Under the pieces are notes generated by a model. That model did not search any database and was not told where the DNA came from. It saw nothing but the letters and a program-made list of their open reading frames with translations. A stretch of 64,000 nucleotides of DNA from Myoxocephalus aenaeus (Eukaryota; Chordata; Actinopteri; Perciformes; Cottidae), in the NCBI GenBank assembly GCA_038501785.1, contig JBAMJR010000186.1:1-64000 (forward strand), given 5' to 3'. The stretch's first letter is position 1, and each line of letters opens with the position of its first letter. Below, one piece after another: positions 22,799 to 35,400 of the stretch. Both the position numbers and the translations under genes were made by a program.

Positions 22799-25700
22799 AT
22801 AGCTGAGTGTTTCCTGTTTTAAAGCAGGTATAGGAAATGCAATATATTTGTCACAGAGTGAGCATAGCTTCATTAGCGAAGCTAATCTTCAATATTAAAA
22901 CTGGTGAGCACAACAGTACAGCTCTGAATATTTTATGTTTGGAATAAGTCACGCAGAAACAACCACAGTGAGCTAATGGAGAGCTGCAGGCGACCGGCTC
23001 GAGTATCCACATCCTTATATAACAATATTTTTGCAAAAACGGTGCTGCAAAAATGTTTCCAGGTTTCATCGGAAACAAAATAACATGCCCGGGATTCCTG
23101 GAGAATGACTGCATTCATATTTAGAGTTGACGGCAATCTTTCAAAGTTATTTCTTTGCTCATTGTCAGTAAAACCAATATCAAGGCAGCAACAAATACAC
23201 AATCTTCCTGCTTTTCCTGTTCTTTGTGGCTGTGGATCGCTACATATGGATGCAATCAAAGTCTCTGATGCCACCCTCAGTTGCTCCGAATAAAGAGAAC
23301 AAAAATCAAAAAAAAGTAGCTGAGAGTGAGAAGACCGGCCCACATGAAAAATGATTCGATCCTGCTCTTTTTCATTTTCATTCACATTTTCACGTCCCAT
23401 TCTTTCCGGAAGACGATAAGTAACGGCCTTTGTTCTTATGCGTACAATAGTCCTGACATCTCGACAGTGCTGAGGTATGCAGAAAGGAAAGGTTAAGATT
23501 TTGGGGGTGGGGTTGGGGGGCGGGAGGGTGCAGCCCCCCCCCCCCCCCCTCGCCGAATATGAAATGCTATGAAATTACCATGCTTTCACATGTCTCGAAT
23601 TAGCATACATCAGATCAAACAGACAGAGACTCCTCGGCGATTGTGCATCAGGCGGATGTTCAGTTTCAGACCTATTTTACTCCCAATTATCATATCATTA
23701 TCATAGCATTGCTCTGCGGCTGCTGTGTAGTCAATTTAGTCCACAGTGCACTCGGGGGAGTGGTAGACATGGTGTTGCCAGACAGACTGTCTGCATATCA
23801 ATCCATCCATCTATCTCCACTTTGGTTTCAGTTCAGGGCTGCATTGAGGAAGACAAAGAAAGAGAAAGACAGAGTGATACAGATGATAAACACAAACACA
23901 AAAAAACTCATGCTGATGTCTGTGGTTTTTTGGACTTCGCTGTCACGACGCTTTAAACTCTGAATCATCTTTTCTCCAGTTTGACCTGCGGGACTCGCGC
24001 TGCTTCTCTGACGCAACTCTGGGAGACAAAGCGCTTTCCTCATTTGGAGGCACACATGAAAGAAAGTGCTTTTCTGTTTTGGACCCTCAGTTGTTTGCTT
24101 AGTCGAGAAATCTTTCGGTGCACGATGAATGCACTGATGCATTCAAACAGAGTATTTGATGGGCAGAAGATCTCTGGGAAGCTGTGCAGAAAAACACCAC
24201 AGCAGTGAAAGCCGAGCACAAATAGAAACGAAATCCGAATCGAGCGTCTCGCAGATGAGAACATTCATAATGTGACGGCTGTTGATTTAGTGTCCCGCAA
24301 AAAACCGCTACCTTGTTAGGGTGAATTAAAAGCACCATTATCGCTTCAGGTGCCGTTAACAAGTTGTGAATTCTATGAGAATTTAACTGACGCAACGACA
24401 CAGTCGCAGCATCCTCGACTGTCAAAAACCACTCAACTTGTCAGTTGAGCCGTACCCACCGTGATGCACGGCGTTAATATAAGCGAACAAAGAGAGTCTG
24501 AAAGCGGCCCCTTGGAGGAGAAGAAACAGGATGGTTTAATAAAAGGACAGAGAGAGGGAGGAAATACTGGGGAGAGCGCAGCGCTCCTCAGAGACAGCGA
24601 TTAACATTTGATTGGCTGTCATAGTGAACTCCTGCCATGCTGTCAGGGTCCTTGGAGGAATTAATGTGTTCGATTGTTTAGGGTTGAACAAGGAGAAAAT
24701 AGAAAAAAAGAGAAAGAGAAGAAAAGAAGGGCGGGGTAACAAAGAGGAAGGAGGAAAAAGGGGAGGGAGGGAGGATGGAGATGTGAGGGAGGCGTGTGTT
24801 GATTAGAGGCAAATACCTGTCAGGTCTTTTAACTCTTAATATGGAGCGCCACCATCCGTGGTTACACTAAATGATGCATGATATCGGTTGGGCTGTTGGG
24901 AGAAAGACAGAGCGAGAGAAGGTGCCAGGAGAGAGGAAATGGAAATAGACGGGACAGGAAAGGACAGGATGTAGAGAAAGGTGAGAACAGCAGAGGACGG
25001 GAGCAGTTACATAAACAGTCTGGGACCCAAGGGGATCAGGGAGACAGGGTGTGGGAATGTCCCACAGCTCGTCTGTACCGAGTCAGGATTTCGTCTCCTC
25101 CTGCTGAAGGTGCAGGCAATGACATGTAGTTTCCATATTTCCAGTAGAGTTGGTTCTGCTGTTTTTTTGGTACTTTTCCAGACCGTAAATACATAAAAAT
25201 GATGCATTTTCATTTGACTGAGTTTGGTTATTTTGGCAAACAGAGAACACTGCAAACACACAATGAATGTTGATATGGTGAATTCATCAGTTGCCTTTTT
25301 CTTTTTTCTTTTTTTTACATATGCAGCTGACAGAGGGAAACATTAGGAGATATTTGGAGTTGTGTCCAATATTAACCACACTTTCAACTCTGTTTTAAAT
25401 CTCCACAAACAAAGTGCCTGACGAACACAAGTTTAAGCCACTGTCTCACTCGTGCATTGCCGTTTAAGTAATCAGAAAATATTTAACGCTATCTAACCCT
25501 AACCCAAAGAACAACAGTAGATGATACGTCGGTGCAGAAAAGACGATAAAGGAACATTTATAAAATACGTTGTGTTGGCCTACTCCGAACAGAAACACCC
25601 TGCTGCGTGGTGATAATCCTGCTTTCCGGGGGACAAAAAGTGAACCAGACAAAGTGTTGTCGCTGCCGTCTTGACAAAGTGCTCTGGGATGCTTTCCTTT

Positions 25701-26021
25701 TCCTTTAGTGGATCGTAGTTGTACTATTGGGATACGCCATTTCCAATTTGCAGAGCTTACTGTTGGAACTCTGACTGAAATACTCCCACAGTTGAAAAGA
25801 TCACAGGCACATTTTTTCCGCTGCAGCTTGTTCTCCGAGGGGGGAACGCTCCCGCCGTGCTCTGACCGGGCACACACACTTCTTGCAAAACGCTGAAGTC
25901 CGGAGGCGACATCCAGGTTCTGAAGAGTGAAGCCAATGCAGAAGCGCCTTAAACTTGGATTCTTTCTCATTCTAATTGCAAATGTAAGGTCTCAATCGCT
26001 ATTTTCAACTGTTCTTCAATA
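22799..26021. other. Gene-free stretch
   Basis: Includes a poly-C tract at 23536-23549, a purine-rich block at 24685-24790, and many frames without codon bias (the 155-codon minus frame 22933-23400 among them). No gene is supported. Confidence 0.5.
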
Positions 26022-26400
26022 CAGCATGATGTTCATTTCGTAATTAAGATCCCATTTTGAGTAAAATGCACCATAAAGCAGGATATGCTTTAGGGCGGGG
26101 CTTCCTTGTGATTGACAGGTTGCTACACCAGGGCGTTGTCCAGTCGGGCAGTCGTCCGTGTTTACATACAACTCACAACGTTAACCCTTTCGCAGTGTGT
26201 TTTCAGTTCGTGAAAGTCAATTGTCTTGACCAGCGTTCGTTGTCCTGAGCTCCACCCTCTTGTGCCACTTCTGGTTGCAAAAAGCCAAGATGGCGTCGCC
26301 CCAAAATGCTGCGCTCGCGGCTTCAAAGCGGCACTTCTCAAAACCGATGGGAGACGTCACGGTGACTACGTCCACTTCTTCTACACAGTCTATGGCCGAG
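26022..26400 (+). repeat. Teleost dispersed repeat (GTGCCACTTCTGGTTGC type)
   Basis: In order: ACAGCATGATGTTCATTTC, GTAAAATGCACCATAAAGC, TATGCTTTAGGGCGGGGCTT, TTGTGATTGACAGGTTGC, CCACCCTCTTGTGCCACTT, AAGCCAAGATGGCGTCGCC, CAAAACCGATGGGAGACGTC, and CACGGTGACTACGTCCACTT, matching a familiar high-copy fish repeat along its length. The frames at 26226-26519 fall inside it and are not a gene. It carries a YY1-like AAGATGGCG. Confidence 0.7.
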
Positions 26401-28489
26401 GCACGTCATGCAAATCGACGTATTTTTGTAATCAAAGACGTCACCGTCACCACCACCATCAAAAGTCCACAGTCCTACAATGCTGTGATTTACCACGCCG
26501 AGCAAATACGATGAGGTGACAGAACTAGTAACACCACTGTTGTATTGCTCTGTGTCAGGTGAAGCTGTGGTTGGATTCCCTAGCGGGAGTCTCCCACTTC
26601 TGCTCTCTCTAAATCAATGGCACCTGTATGGATCCCACTGTGAGGAGGAGATGAGTGAAGGAATGAAGGGAGACAACCATTACAGCTTGTTGCAGTGACT
26701 GACAGATGAGATGGAGGTTGTGGAAGAGGGAATGGAAGGTGGAAGGGGGGAGTCAATGAGGAGGAGGGACGAGAACAGAGTTTCAACTGTATCCATTTGT
26801 AGCACTGCAAATTGAAATAATTTAAAAATCACATAGAATAGAGCAGAGAAAAATGTACATTATTATTTCATTGATTTGCAGGAGAATTGGATGAAAAGCC
26901 ATCCAGCGCCTGGTTTTCTGTCAAGAATACAGTCAGCCACTTCAGAATATATCGCCATACATTCACTGTTTATAAAAAAAACTGTTGGTTATACATACAA
27001 CTCGTGTGTCAGAAGCATGTATCACCATATGCATTTCATTTCTCCTTCTGTTGTGACAGTAGAGCGAGTGTGAGACTTAGCAGCATCTCAGTAAAAAGTG
27101 AGTAATACCGGATTTATTATTCATTTGATACGGGGTGAATATTTCATGACCTGTGAGTAGAAATTGCCCCGAGATTATTTCCGAGTCTGGGTCAAAACTC
27201 AGTGGAAATCATAGGAGTCTGAACCAGAAAGAAAGAAATCACGTGTTACCCTGCGTTACTGTAAATCTTTTCAGGACAGTTGTTTTGGGGAACAGCAATG
27301 CACCACCACCGCTCTCATCTCTGCACCAGAACAGAAGCTCCTATCCAGCTTTTGAAGTGTTGGATTCACCGAGCTAGTGAATAAAATATACCACGTATTG
27401 GCTATTTATGATGTTGTGGTTATTTTGTTGTTGGAGCATCCAAAGCCCTTCAGTAGCTTCTCTCTCTCTCTGGTCTTGGTAATAAACAGTGACTCTCCAG
27501 CTCGTCGGTACTACAGGCATCACTGGAGAAAGATGCAATGCACCAATGTGTTGTACTCACTGTAACAGCATGATTCAGCGTGTCTGTTTGCCCACTCCAG
27601 GGGACCCAGAGGAACAGGCAGCACTGAGCTTAAATAAAGCGATGATGCTGTCGCATTATTCATTTTCTCAGAATCACTCAAACACCAAGACGCCTAAAAA
27701 AACAACAACATAATACCGATCCGAACCGTCATGTCTTCCCGTTTCCTCCCCGCTGGAGGACAAATTGAACAAAACGGTTTTGCATTCTGTTGAATATTCG
27801 CGGAGGCTGCAATGAAATGAAAGGTTAATGAAAGATTTCTATCTACTCAGGCTGTTGACATCCCCGATGACCTCGGGGATAAGCCCGTAGTGTTTTTGGA
27901 ATGAAAATGGAAATGTTCAATTTAGCGCTAAAGTGCATTGGCTGTGGACGCCGGTGCAGTGCTGTTTTTGTTTAGTTTTTGTCAAAATAATGTGACAGGA
28001 TTGGAGATGAAGACATATTTATGTACCTCTCAGGGCCGGACTTTTCACTCTGCCTCTTCCCCAGTTGAAAGCAAAAAGATTCACCTCTTTTGAGCGTGAC
28101 TGAAATTCAACTCGACGCCTTCCTGACAGTGAAGTCTGGACTGCAGTACAGTATGCCGCTGACAGCGTCCGCTGACACCAACATAATGCAATTAAATCGC
28201 AGCATGTTGCACCTGTGGCTTCTGTGTGTGTGACTCTCTCTCTCTCTTCATCTGCACTGGCTTCCATGGCAACTATGGTCAGTCCGCTTTAGCAGAAGCT
28301 AATGAGCATTACGCGCAGCAGAGCAGGGCGATATGCAAGTGTTTCCTGTTGAGGAAGAAACACAGGGGAGACTTTGCAGGGAGAAGATGGACGAGGTGTG
28401 GAGGCTGAAAAGGAAGGAAAAAAACATCAAACTTTAACTGAGGGGGGAAACTGAATTATTCCTTCTTCTTCTGAAAGAAAGAAATGATG
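26401..28489. other. Gene-free stretch with a small hairpin
   Basis: No gene is supported. At 27860-27880 ATCCCCGA and TCGGGGAT form an 8-bp perfect stem around TGACC, inside a more complex-looking block (27840-27960) that may be conserved. Confidence 0.45.
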
Positions 28490-28499
28490 AAATATGTTT

Positions 28500-28620
28500 T
28501 GTTTTGCACATCAGATGAGATGAGAAGATCAATACAAATCCACTAAATCCACAGAATGGATGCTGCAGCCAGCAGCTGGTTAGCTTAGCTTAGCATAAAG
28601 ACAGGAAAGAGGGGGAAAGC
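28500..28620 (+). repeat. Teleost dispersed repeat, copy 2 (middle part)
   Basis: Contains AGATGAGATGAGAAGATCAA, then GCTGCAGCCAGCAGCTGG, TTAGCTTAGCTTAGCATAAA and GACAGGAAAGAGGGGGAAAG. This is the well-known central part of the repeat whose 5' part is at 6150. Confidence 0.75.
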
Positions 28621-28683
28621 ATTGTCTGTATGTAAGAAGTGGTTGGAGTCACTGTGACGTTGAAGCTTCAAGTTCCACATTTT

Positions 28684-28765
28684 GTCCGTCGCCATCTTGG
28701 TTTTTGTTCATCGCCATCTTGTTTTTCCTCCATCGCCATCTTGGTTTTGGTCCGTCGCCAACTTG
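28684..28765 (+). repeat. 22-bp tandem array with YY1-like motifs
   Basis: Four units of about 22 bp (consensus near TTTTTGTCCRTCGCCATCTT plus GG) place CGCCATCTTG at 28690, 28712 and 28734, and a variant CGCCAACTTG at 28756, exactly 22 bases apart. The complement CAAGATGGCG is the core of the known YY1 binding motif. The array lies just 3' of a dispersed repeat. Confidence 0.8.
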
Positions 28766-28770
28766 TTTTT

Positions 28771-30123
28771 TTTTTTCAAATAAGTTAAAATAAGTACAAC
28801 TGAACACTAATAAGACAATATGACATTTTCAGGCGATCAAAACGGTTAGAAATAACTTAAAGGGTTAAAGTTGTAAGACCAAAATGCGGACGACTCCAAG
28901 ACCGGACAACGGCGTGGCAGCGACTTGTCAAAATGGATTGAATAAAAAAGAGAATGGTATTAATCTTCTCATATAGCTCTCAGCAAAAAAGCAAATGAAC
29001 ACATTTTTGATTTAAAAAAAAAATATTCCTTTAATGTTTGCATCGTCCCTGAATTTGATTGTGGAGCCATCCTCTTATTCACGCGCTGACTTCCAGTCTG
29101 AAGATACCGGGCGACATTTCCTTCAGTGCCTTGTTTTTCATTCCAGGCAATGCGTTTCACAGTCGCCATGGAGATTTATATCATAAAAGTTGCCGCTCCA
29201 GAAGGGAAATGAACTGCATCACATTGAAAGTATTCACCAGCCTTGACTTTTCAAACTGCTCTGTTCCTCCAAAATCCATTATTTATAGTTTGTCAGATCA
29301 CACAGAGTCAGATTCAAACGCTACACACCTAAATTCTCAACATGGCGAGGCAGTTCTCTTGCTCTGTGCGTCTTATAAATGGAGCCAAAATCCCTTTAAA
29401 TCAACTCACATCTCACATTTTCTCAGAGATTTATATCTTTTTCGTCATAAAAAACGCATTCCCGATCTGGCTGTTTGATTTCTGCTTCGATTTGTTTGTT
29501 TGGATTATCGTTTTTTTTAATGAATTCTTTTGTTCTCGTGTTCCTCGTGAGACAGGGATCTCAGTCTGAATGAAAGCACCTGATGAAATCATGAAAAATT
29601 AAAGAAAGCAGACCAGAGGAGGAGAGAGAGATGGAAGAAGGAACGGTATTGCAGAGGAGTGACTCAGTCCCTCTCTCCTCACACCAAGCTGTGTTTCAAT
29701 CTCTCTGACTGATTGGTTTTTGGTTCAATCGAGGCGTTAAGAGTTTGACGGACAGGTCGTTGGCGCTATCAGCTGATTTCATCCAAAGGCCAAGCTATTC
29801 TGGGGGGGCGGGTCTTATCTCTGCAACGGGGAAAACAGAAGACAGTCGGTTCGCCTTTACAGGAATTGCTACTCTGTCTGACTCACATCTGGATCTACGT
29901 CAGACGAGAGTGTGTGTGCGTGTGTGTGTGTGCGTGTGTGATGGGTGTTTACAGACTTGTAAATGAACATTGATTTCTTCAACTGTCTACCTCAACAATC
30001 AGTGATCAGCTTGCACAATAAGAGGACTGTCACACAGCGGGAGAGAGAGAGGGAGAGACGGAGAGATAAAGGGAGCACGACCCTCTCTGCTGCAGTTCAC
30101 CTTATCTGTGATTGACCACCCAC

Positions 30124-30155
<32 letters not shown>

Positions 30156-31144
30156 TGAAAATCACAAAGCTGAAGGGAGAGGACATGTTACATCAGCAGC
30201 CACATATAAAGACTCACTATAAGTGGCGTTATCATCTGGTGTATTGTTCACCTTGTGAGTGTGAGTGTGTGTGTGCTTCTGAAGTGGGGACTATACCACA
30301 GAGGAGGTTTTGAAGTACTTTGCCAGGTGTTTTTATTTCTGTCTGCCTGTCACAAAAATGTACAGGTGTGTCGTCGAGGTCATAATAAAGGTCACGTGAG
30401 AAGATGGGTGTGGCCTTAGCAAGGGCGCTGGAAGTATGGATGTAGGAAGATGGGAAGAGGCCAGTGGTTCCCCTCACTTAATGCAAGATGGTCTCTAGTT
30501 TTTATTATTGATTATTCGGACAATTCTTTTCTCGTATAATGGATTAATAAATATTCACGTTGCTTGTTTTGTCAGACCAACAGTCCAAAACCCAAATATA
30601 TTGAGTTCATATATATATATATAGTTTATGCAGAACTGGCCCTGACCAATTTGGTGCATAGCCAATTCCACCACCAATCGTTGGGGTGATGCAGCGAGCA
30701 ACCCACAACATAGGTCTTATTTAACAATCTATATAGTTGTGTTGTAGTGGGTTTTTGGGGATTATTTCAAAATAGTAGTCTTAAAATAGTATTATCCTAG
30801 TAATAGTGTGACCCTGGGAGTCACAGCGGGCGAGCGGATCCTACACATTGCACCTTTAAATTAAAAAAAGCGCACTAGTGGGAGATATTTGACGGCACAC
30901 CATCATGAAAATTGATTAAAGATGAGATGACCTTTCACATTTCCAAATCTCTTTGCCCTCTGCTCTATGAATATACATCGTCTTTTTTTTATGTCCGGGC
31001 ATTGCCTTCTTCCCTCCTCCGCCTCACCCCCATTATTTTTGGAAACCTCCATCACTGTGGGGGAGTACGAACATTACACAGCATGAGAGGAACTCATGCT
31101 CATCTCTGCCCACAACCTCCCCATGCAGCGGACACCATATGCCC

Positions 31145-31147
<3 letters not shown>
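28771..31147. other. Gene-free stretch with microsatellites
   Basis: Holds (GT)n at about 29909-29940 and 30127-30154, and (TA)n at 30607-30622. No coding frame is supported. TCCTACACATTGCACCTTTA at about 30839-30858 resembles the end of a common fish repeat. Confidence 0.5.

Positions 31148-31197
<50 letters not shown>
31148..31197. repeat. (CA)n microsatellite
   Basis: Twenty-five perfect CA units. Confidence 0.97.
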
Positions 31198-31198
<1 letters not shown>

Positions 31199-31479
31199 CT
31201 ATACACCCTGGGGTTAGGTGCTTAGGTGCAATTTTCTCAGCATCTAGATAAGCTTTCTGTGTTGCCGTTGCCATACCAACGCGATGTGGTGGACCCTGGC
31301 AGTGGGGTTGGTAGGGGAGAGTAATGAGGTGTCACAATACCGCCGTGGGTTACCGGTGACCCCTGACCCCCGGGGCCAGTGAGAACATGGTGACTAGGGA
31401 AACCAGGGCGCGCAGTAATCATCCCGCTGAAGCTAATCTCACGCCTGGCTGTTTAAACCCCTCTAACTGTATCTGGAAC

Positions 31480-31880
31480 AACATGGCCGCCAGCAGGACG
31501 GAGGACAATCTATAGAGGAGCAGAGAGAGGATTTAGCGAAGGCAAAGGCTTGACACTCACCTCGCCTGCTTTGAAGAGACGGATTCTCCGCTAGCTCTGC
31601 AGCGCTGACGACTGCAGCGACTGGGACACACGTGTTAATCTTCAAGAAGAAGTTTGACATTTGATATTTGGATACAACTCTCGAATCTGTCTGTTTTAAA
31701 TATTTGGCTCCAGCCGGCAAACCGGTCAGCTCGAAAGGCCTTTTAACACGCCGGGGGCGCTTTTTGTTGCGCGAATAAATTAGCTTTGGCTTTGCTCGAT
31801 AACAAGCGGAGACTTCAGGAAGTAACTGGAGACAGATTGCTCGCTCTGAGAGACTTCTTTCTTCCTCAGTCATTTTATTT
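31480..31880. promoter_or_regulatory. Candidate conserved non-coding element (or unrecognised minus-strand ORF)
   Basis: Complex GC-balanced sequence with AACCGGTCAGCTCGAAAGGC, CACGCCGGGGGCGC and GCGCGAATAAATTAGC. A 136-codon minus-strand frame (31873-31463, starting MTEEERSLSERA) covers it but matches no family I know, is cysteine-rich near its end, and lacks clear splice or start context. A regulatory element is the likelier reading. A LINE begins immediately after it. Confidence 0.3.
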
Positions 31881-31894
31881 TCGAATTATATCTG

Positions 31895-32440
31895 GATGAG
31901 CTCCCGATTGACATCAGGACAGCAGAAAGTCTCGACATCTTCCTTCGCAAACTAAAAACACATCTTTTCCGACTATACCTTGAATAAAGAAAGTAGCACT
32001 TAGATGCCACTTACCGTAAAAGTCGGGTTACACGCCGCTACTACCTTCGGTCAGTGTCCCCGTTTGCTCCCCGATGTAGCCAGCTGGCGCTCATGCTAGT
32101 TCCCCGCTAGCTCTCCGCTAACTTCCGCTAGCTCCCCGACAACCACCGAAGGTAGCGGGACCAGCCCCGGCTCGACACCCGACTTGGGCAGAGGGGACGC
32201 GGGCAGTAGCAGCAGCAGTGGCGGGGAGCTAGCTAGCAGCAGCGCTGCTCCTAGCTTGCTACAGCGGGATACTGACCGGAGGTAGGAGCGGCTTGTAACC
32301 CGACTTTTACGGTACTTATAGCACTTTGTACTTTCTTGATTCTTGTTGTTCTGAGTTTGTACTCATGGTTGAATGCACTTATTGTAAGTCGCTTTGGATA
32401 AAAGCGTCAGCTAAATGAAATGTAATGTAATGTAATATGT
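31895..32440 (+). mobile_element. LINE 3' end interrupted by the inverted-repeat element
   Basis: Bases 31895-31984 encode the tail of a LINE ORF2-like protein (ending RKLKTHLFRLYLE and stop). The 3'UTR then continues to 32012, is split by the DNA element at 32013-32313, and resumes at 32314 with TATAGCACTTTGTACTTTC, TTGTAAGTCGCTTTGGATAA and a (AATGT)n tail. This is a classic teleost LINE end, 5'-truncated. Confidence 0.8.
32013..32313 (-). mobile_element. Short inverted-repeat DNA element, copy 2 (nested in a LINE)
   Basis: A 301-base element with perfect 19-base termini ACCGTAAAAGTCGGGTTAC and its complement. The interior is the reverse of copy 1 (GCAGAGGGGACGCGGGCAG here matches CTGCCCGCGTCCCCTCTGC there). 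ACTT precedes it (32009-32012) and ACTT follows it (32314-32317), a candidate 4-bp target duplication. Non-coding. Confidence 0.88.
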
Positions 32441-35400
32441 AGTCCAGTCCTAATAAAATGCCAGGCGGGAGCACAAGCGACAAGAAACGAGAGAGCAACT
32501 ACGCCCATACGAGTATCGTCCCGATACATGAGCTCGTTATGTTCCCTTGTATTCATCCCCACTGCTGAAATCTGCACGTTCCCCCAGCTGCAAAGAAGCA
32601 ATCAGTATCTCCGTAGAACTTCAAAGCAGGTCGGGTATTAAAAAAAGGTGACACACTTAGACATACGTTCACTCTGCAGTGTGAGAAATCTACCAGACAG
32701 AAGCGGCTTCGGCAAAAACCAAACAAAAAAAACGGGGACGAGCGTCGGTGCAGCTGCTCATGAAATTAAATTCCGCCGCTACACGATAACGTACACAACC
32801 CGGAGAGATTCTTGTTCCTCTCGGTGTGGATGCCGGCTCCCCCGCCCCCGTTCTCGCTATTTCAGCTACTGTATCTGGGTCAGGGTGATAGACAAGACAG
32901 AGAAGGAGCGGGGGTGACTCACAAGTGTTTTTTGTGTGTGTGTGTGTGTGTTTTTGTGTCTGTGGGCTCCTGGACAGAGCTCAGCGCGGCTGTGACACAC
33001 TTCTTGTGGAGAACGAGGTTGTTCCACAGTCCTCGTTCCTCTCAGGATGGGTGGCACGTCTGCAGAAAATCCATCAGGGTTTTTGTAATGCCGACTGCGT
33101 CTGAATCCGTTGTGCTCGTCTTTGTGCGCGCGTATCGATTTCTCCGACGTATTTTCTTTTTTACGAACCCCCTTCGGATGAAAAGAGACAAGCTCGGCGA
33201 GACGTCCAGCTGCCGGTGTTCATGAATAACACAACGGTGTGTTGTTGTGGCAGGTATCAGCTTAACCTCTTGAATAGTCGGCGTGATTGCCTGTGGCAAC
33301 GGTGATAGCTGCACACCAAAATGAAAGTGGAAACCACAGCTGCTTCCCTTCTCACGTTAGCGCCTACAAATCACTTTGAAAGCGTACGGAAACAGATCCT
33401 CAAGCTTTTTCAAACATCAACTTTCGCCTCGTCATAAATTCACTGTTATGAATACGTTGCGCTGTGCCGCGTTGAAGGTGAACGCCGCGAATATATCATC
33501 AGAGTATAAAACAGTCTACGCTTAAGGTTTCAAAGATTTATGGTTTCATTCTTCTTGGACAACACAGACTGTGGCCAGCTTAGATGCATGGCGGTGTAGA
33601 GTGGAGTGCTTTTCAAGGTTTTTTTAAGACCCTAGAAACCTTTCCAACCTACACATGCACTTAGTGCATTTAGTGACCGTAAGTCAAATGAAGAGGAAAG
33701 AAGGAAACGTTAAGCTCATTTTAAATCTAACTAGCTGCTTTGACTCTAGTTTTTTATCTATAGAGGATGTCATTATTTGACTTTTTTTGTGTGTGACGGA
33801 CCTGGGAGCTTGAACTACAATAATATTTCAAACAAATTAATGATGAAATGTTGATGAAAAGGCACCGGTGCTCTAATGTGTGCGAGCCAATTCACAGTTT
33901 GCAATCATCACTGGCCAACGCACGGAGGTTGTCACGAATCCAAGCGGACTGCAGCTCGTGTTCTCCGTCAACGAGAAAACATTTTACAGCCACCTGTCAA
34001 GTCTGTGGGGATGAATGTTTTTGCTGAGATTTTTGGTGAAGCATTACTTTACATACTTGAAACACTAAGAGAAACGTTGACGGAGGGGGTTTGCGGAGGA
34101 GGGGTATTTCATACTGAAAGGACCTATTTTTTGGGTGTAGTACCAACAAAAGGAAAGTATAGAATTTGTGAGTCTTTAGAATTACTGTGAGGAACTTTTA
34201 ATTGGTCACGAAACAGTCTCAAGGTAATACCTCTGAATTACCTACATAAGTTAACCAGAGCATCAGAGTGAATTTGCAATTTCTAAATAGTTGCTGTTAA
34301 TGCCTTTCATCCGTTCCACCTGGTCGGGTTCCTGCAAAGTCAGACAGAATCATGAAGGTTCAACCAGAAGACGACGCGTGGCCGACTGTGTGACCCTGCT
34401 GCAGCAAACATTTTTGTTTTTTTATTGAAGTGACTTTGGCGCTCGGAAGCACTACCGCTTTTGTCCACAGGGACCGCCAAAGTCCTCGTCGTAGATTTTG
34501 AGGCGTACGCTGGTTGCAGATCATCGAAAACAGCTGAGCGACTTTACATTTTCCAAATGAGTCCCCGTGGGCGTGGCGCAACATTCTGGTAGTTATTCAC
34601 ATTTTTTATTGGTCCCCTTTTTGTGTCTATATTTCATGGGTCCCCATGTGGCGATATCATACCCTATCAAAATGAATTGTGTGAGTGTGTATCGAGAGAA
34701 AGACCTCACAGAGAAACACAGCCTTTGAAAGAGTGAATATTTAGCATCTTGTGGATTCGCCTGAGAGTCAAGAGTACACACAGTGATAATAGAGTCATTC
34801 AAATTCAGCTTATTGTGGATTAATTTAATTATGTCCTCGCTATCGGCGTCTCGGTGATTCTTTGTCCCATTAGTTTCCCTGCTTCCTGTGCGCTCGGTCC
34901 TCTCACCTTTGATCTCTCCTCTTTCTCTTTATCCCCTTCTGTCTTTTGTTCCAGCGGATCCTTGTGAGTCATCTGAATCACAGATGATGCTCGCTCGCTC
35001 TCTCTCTCTAGCTCCCTCCCTCTCTCTAATGCATTATTGATCAGAGCGATCCGAGCAGACTCAACCTTGTGACGCTCGCGTTCACACAGAGCGGTCGGAC
35101 TCGCCACCCCTCCTCCTGGTCATGATTTCTGTTAGATAAGACCGTTAACTGAGCCAAGGGAGGGGGAAAAAGGTGTGAAAGGTCCCTCCATTTCATGTGT
35201 GTGTGTGTGTGTGTGCGTGTGCGTGCAGCAGCAGGAAACTACACCTGAGTGATGCCTATAATTGAACGCAATATTACATCTCGGTCAGCTTCAAAAAAAA
35301 TTCTAAAGGCGAGAAAATCCATTTAATTGTCCTTGGTTATGATGACATTGTTGAAAGCAATTTAAATTTTAGTTTCGGGGACTAGTGAGCAGCATTTTAC

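Noticed and set aside
22933..23400. 155-codon minus-strand open frame
   Set aside because: No domain or splice context; composition is what random AT-balanced DNA gives.
26226..26519. Overlapping open frames of 84-97 codons
   Set aside because: They lie inside a recognised high-copy fish repeat (26022-26400) and show no coding bias.
28684..28765. CRISPR-like array
   Set aside because: Units are contiguous 22-bp tandem repeats without spacers, in a vertebrate genome.
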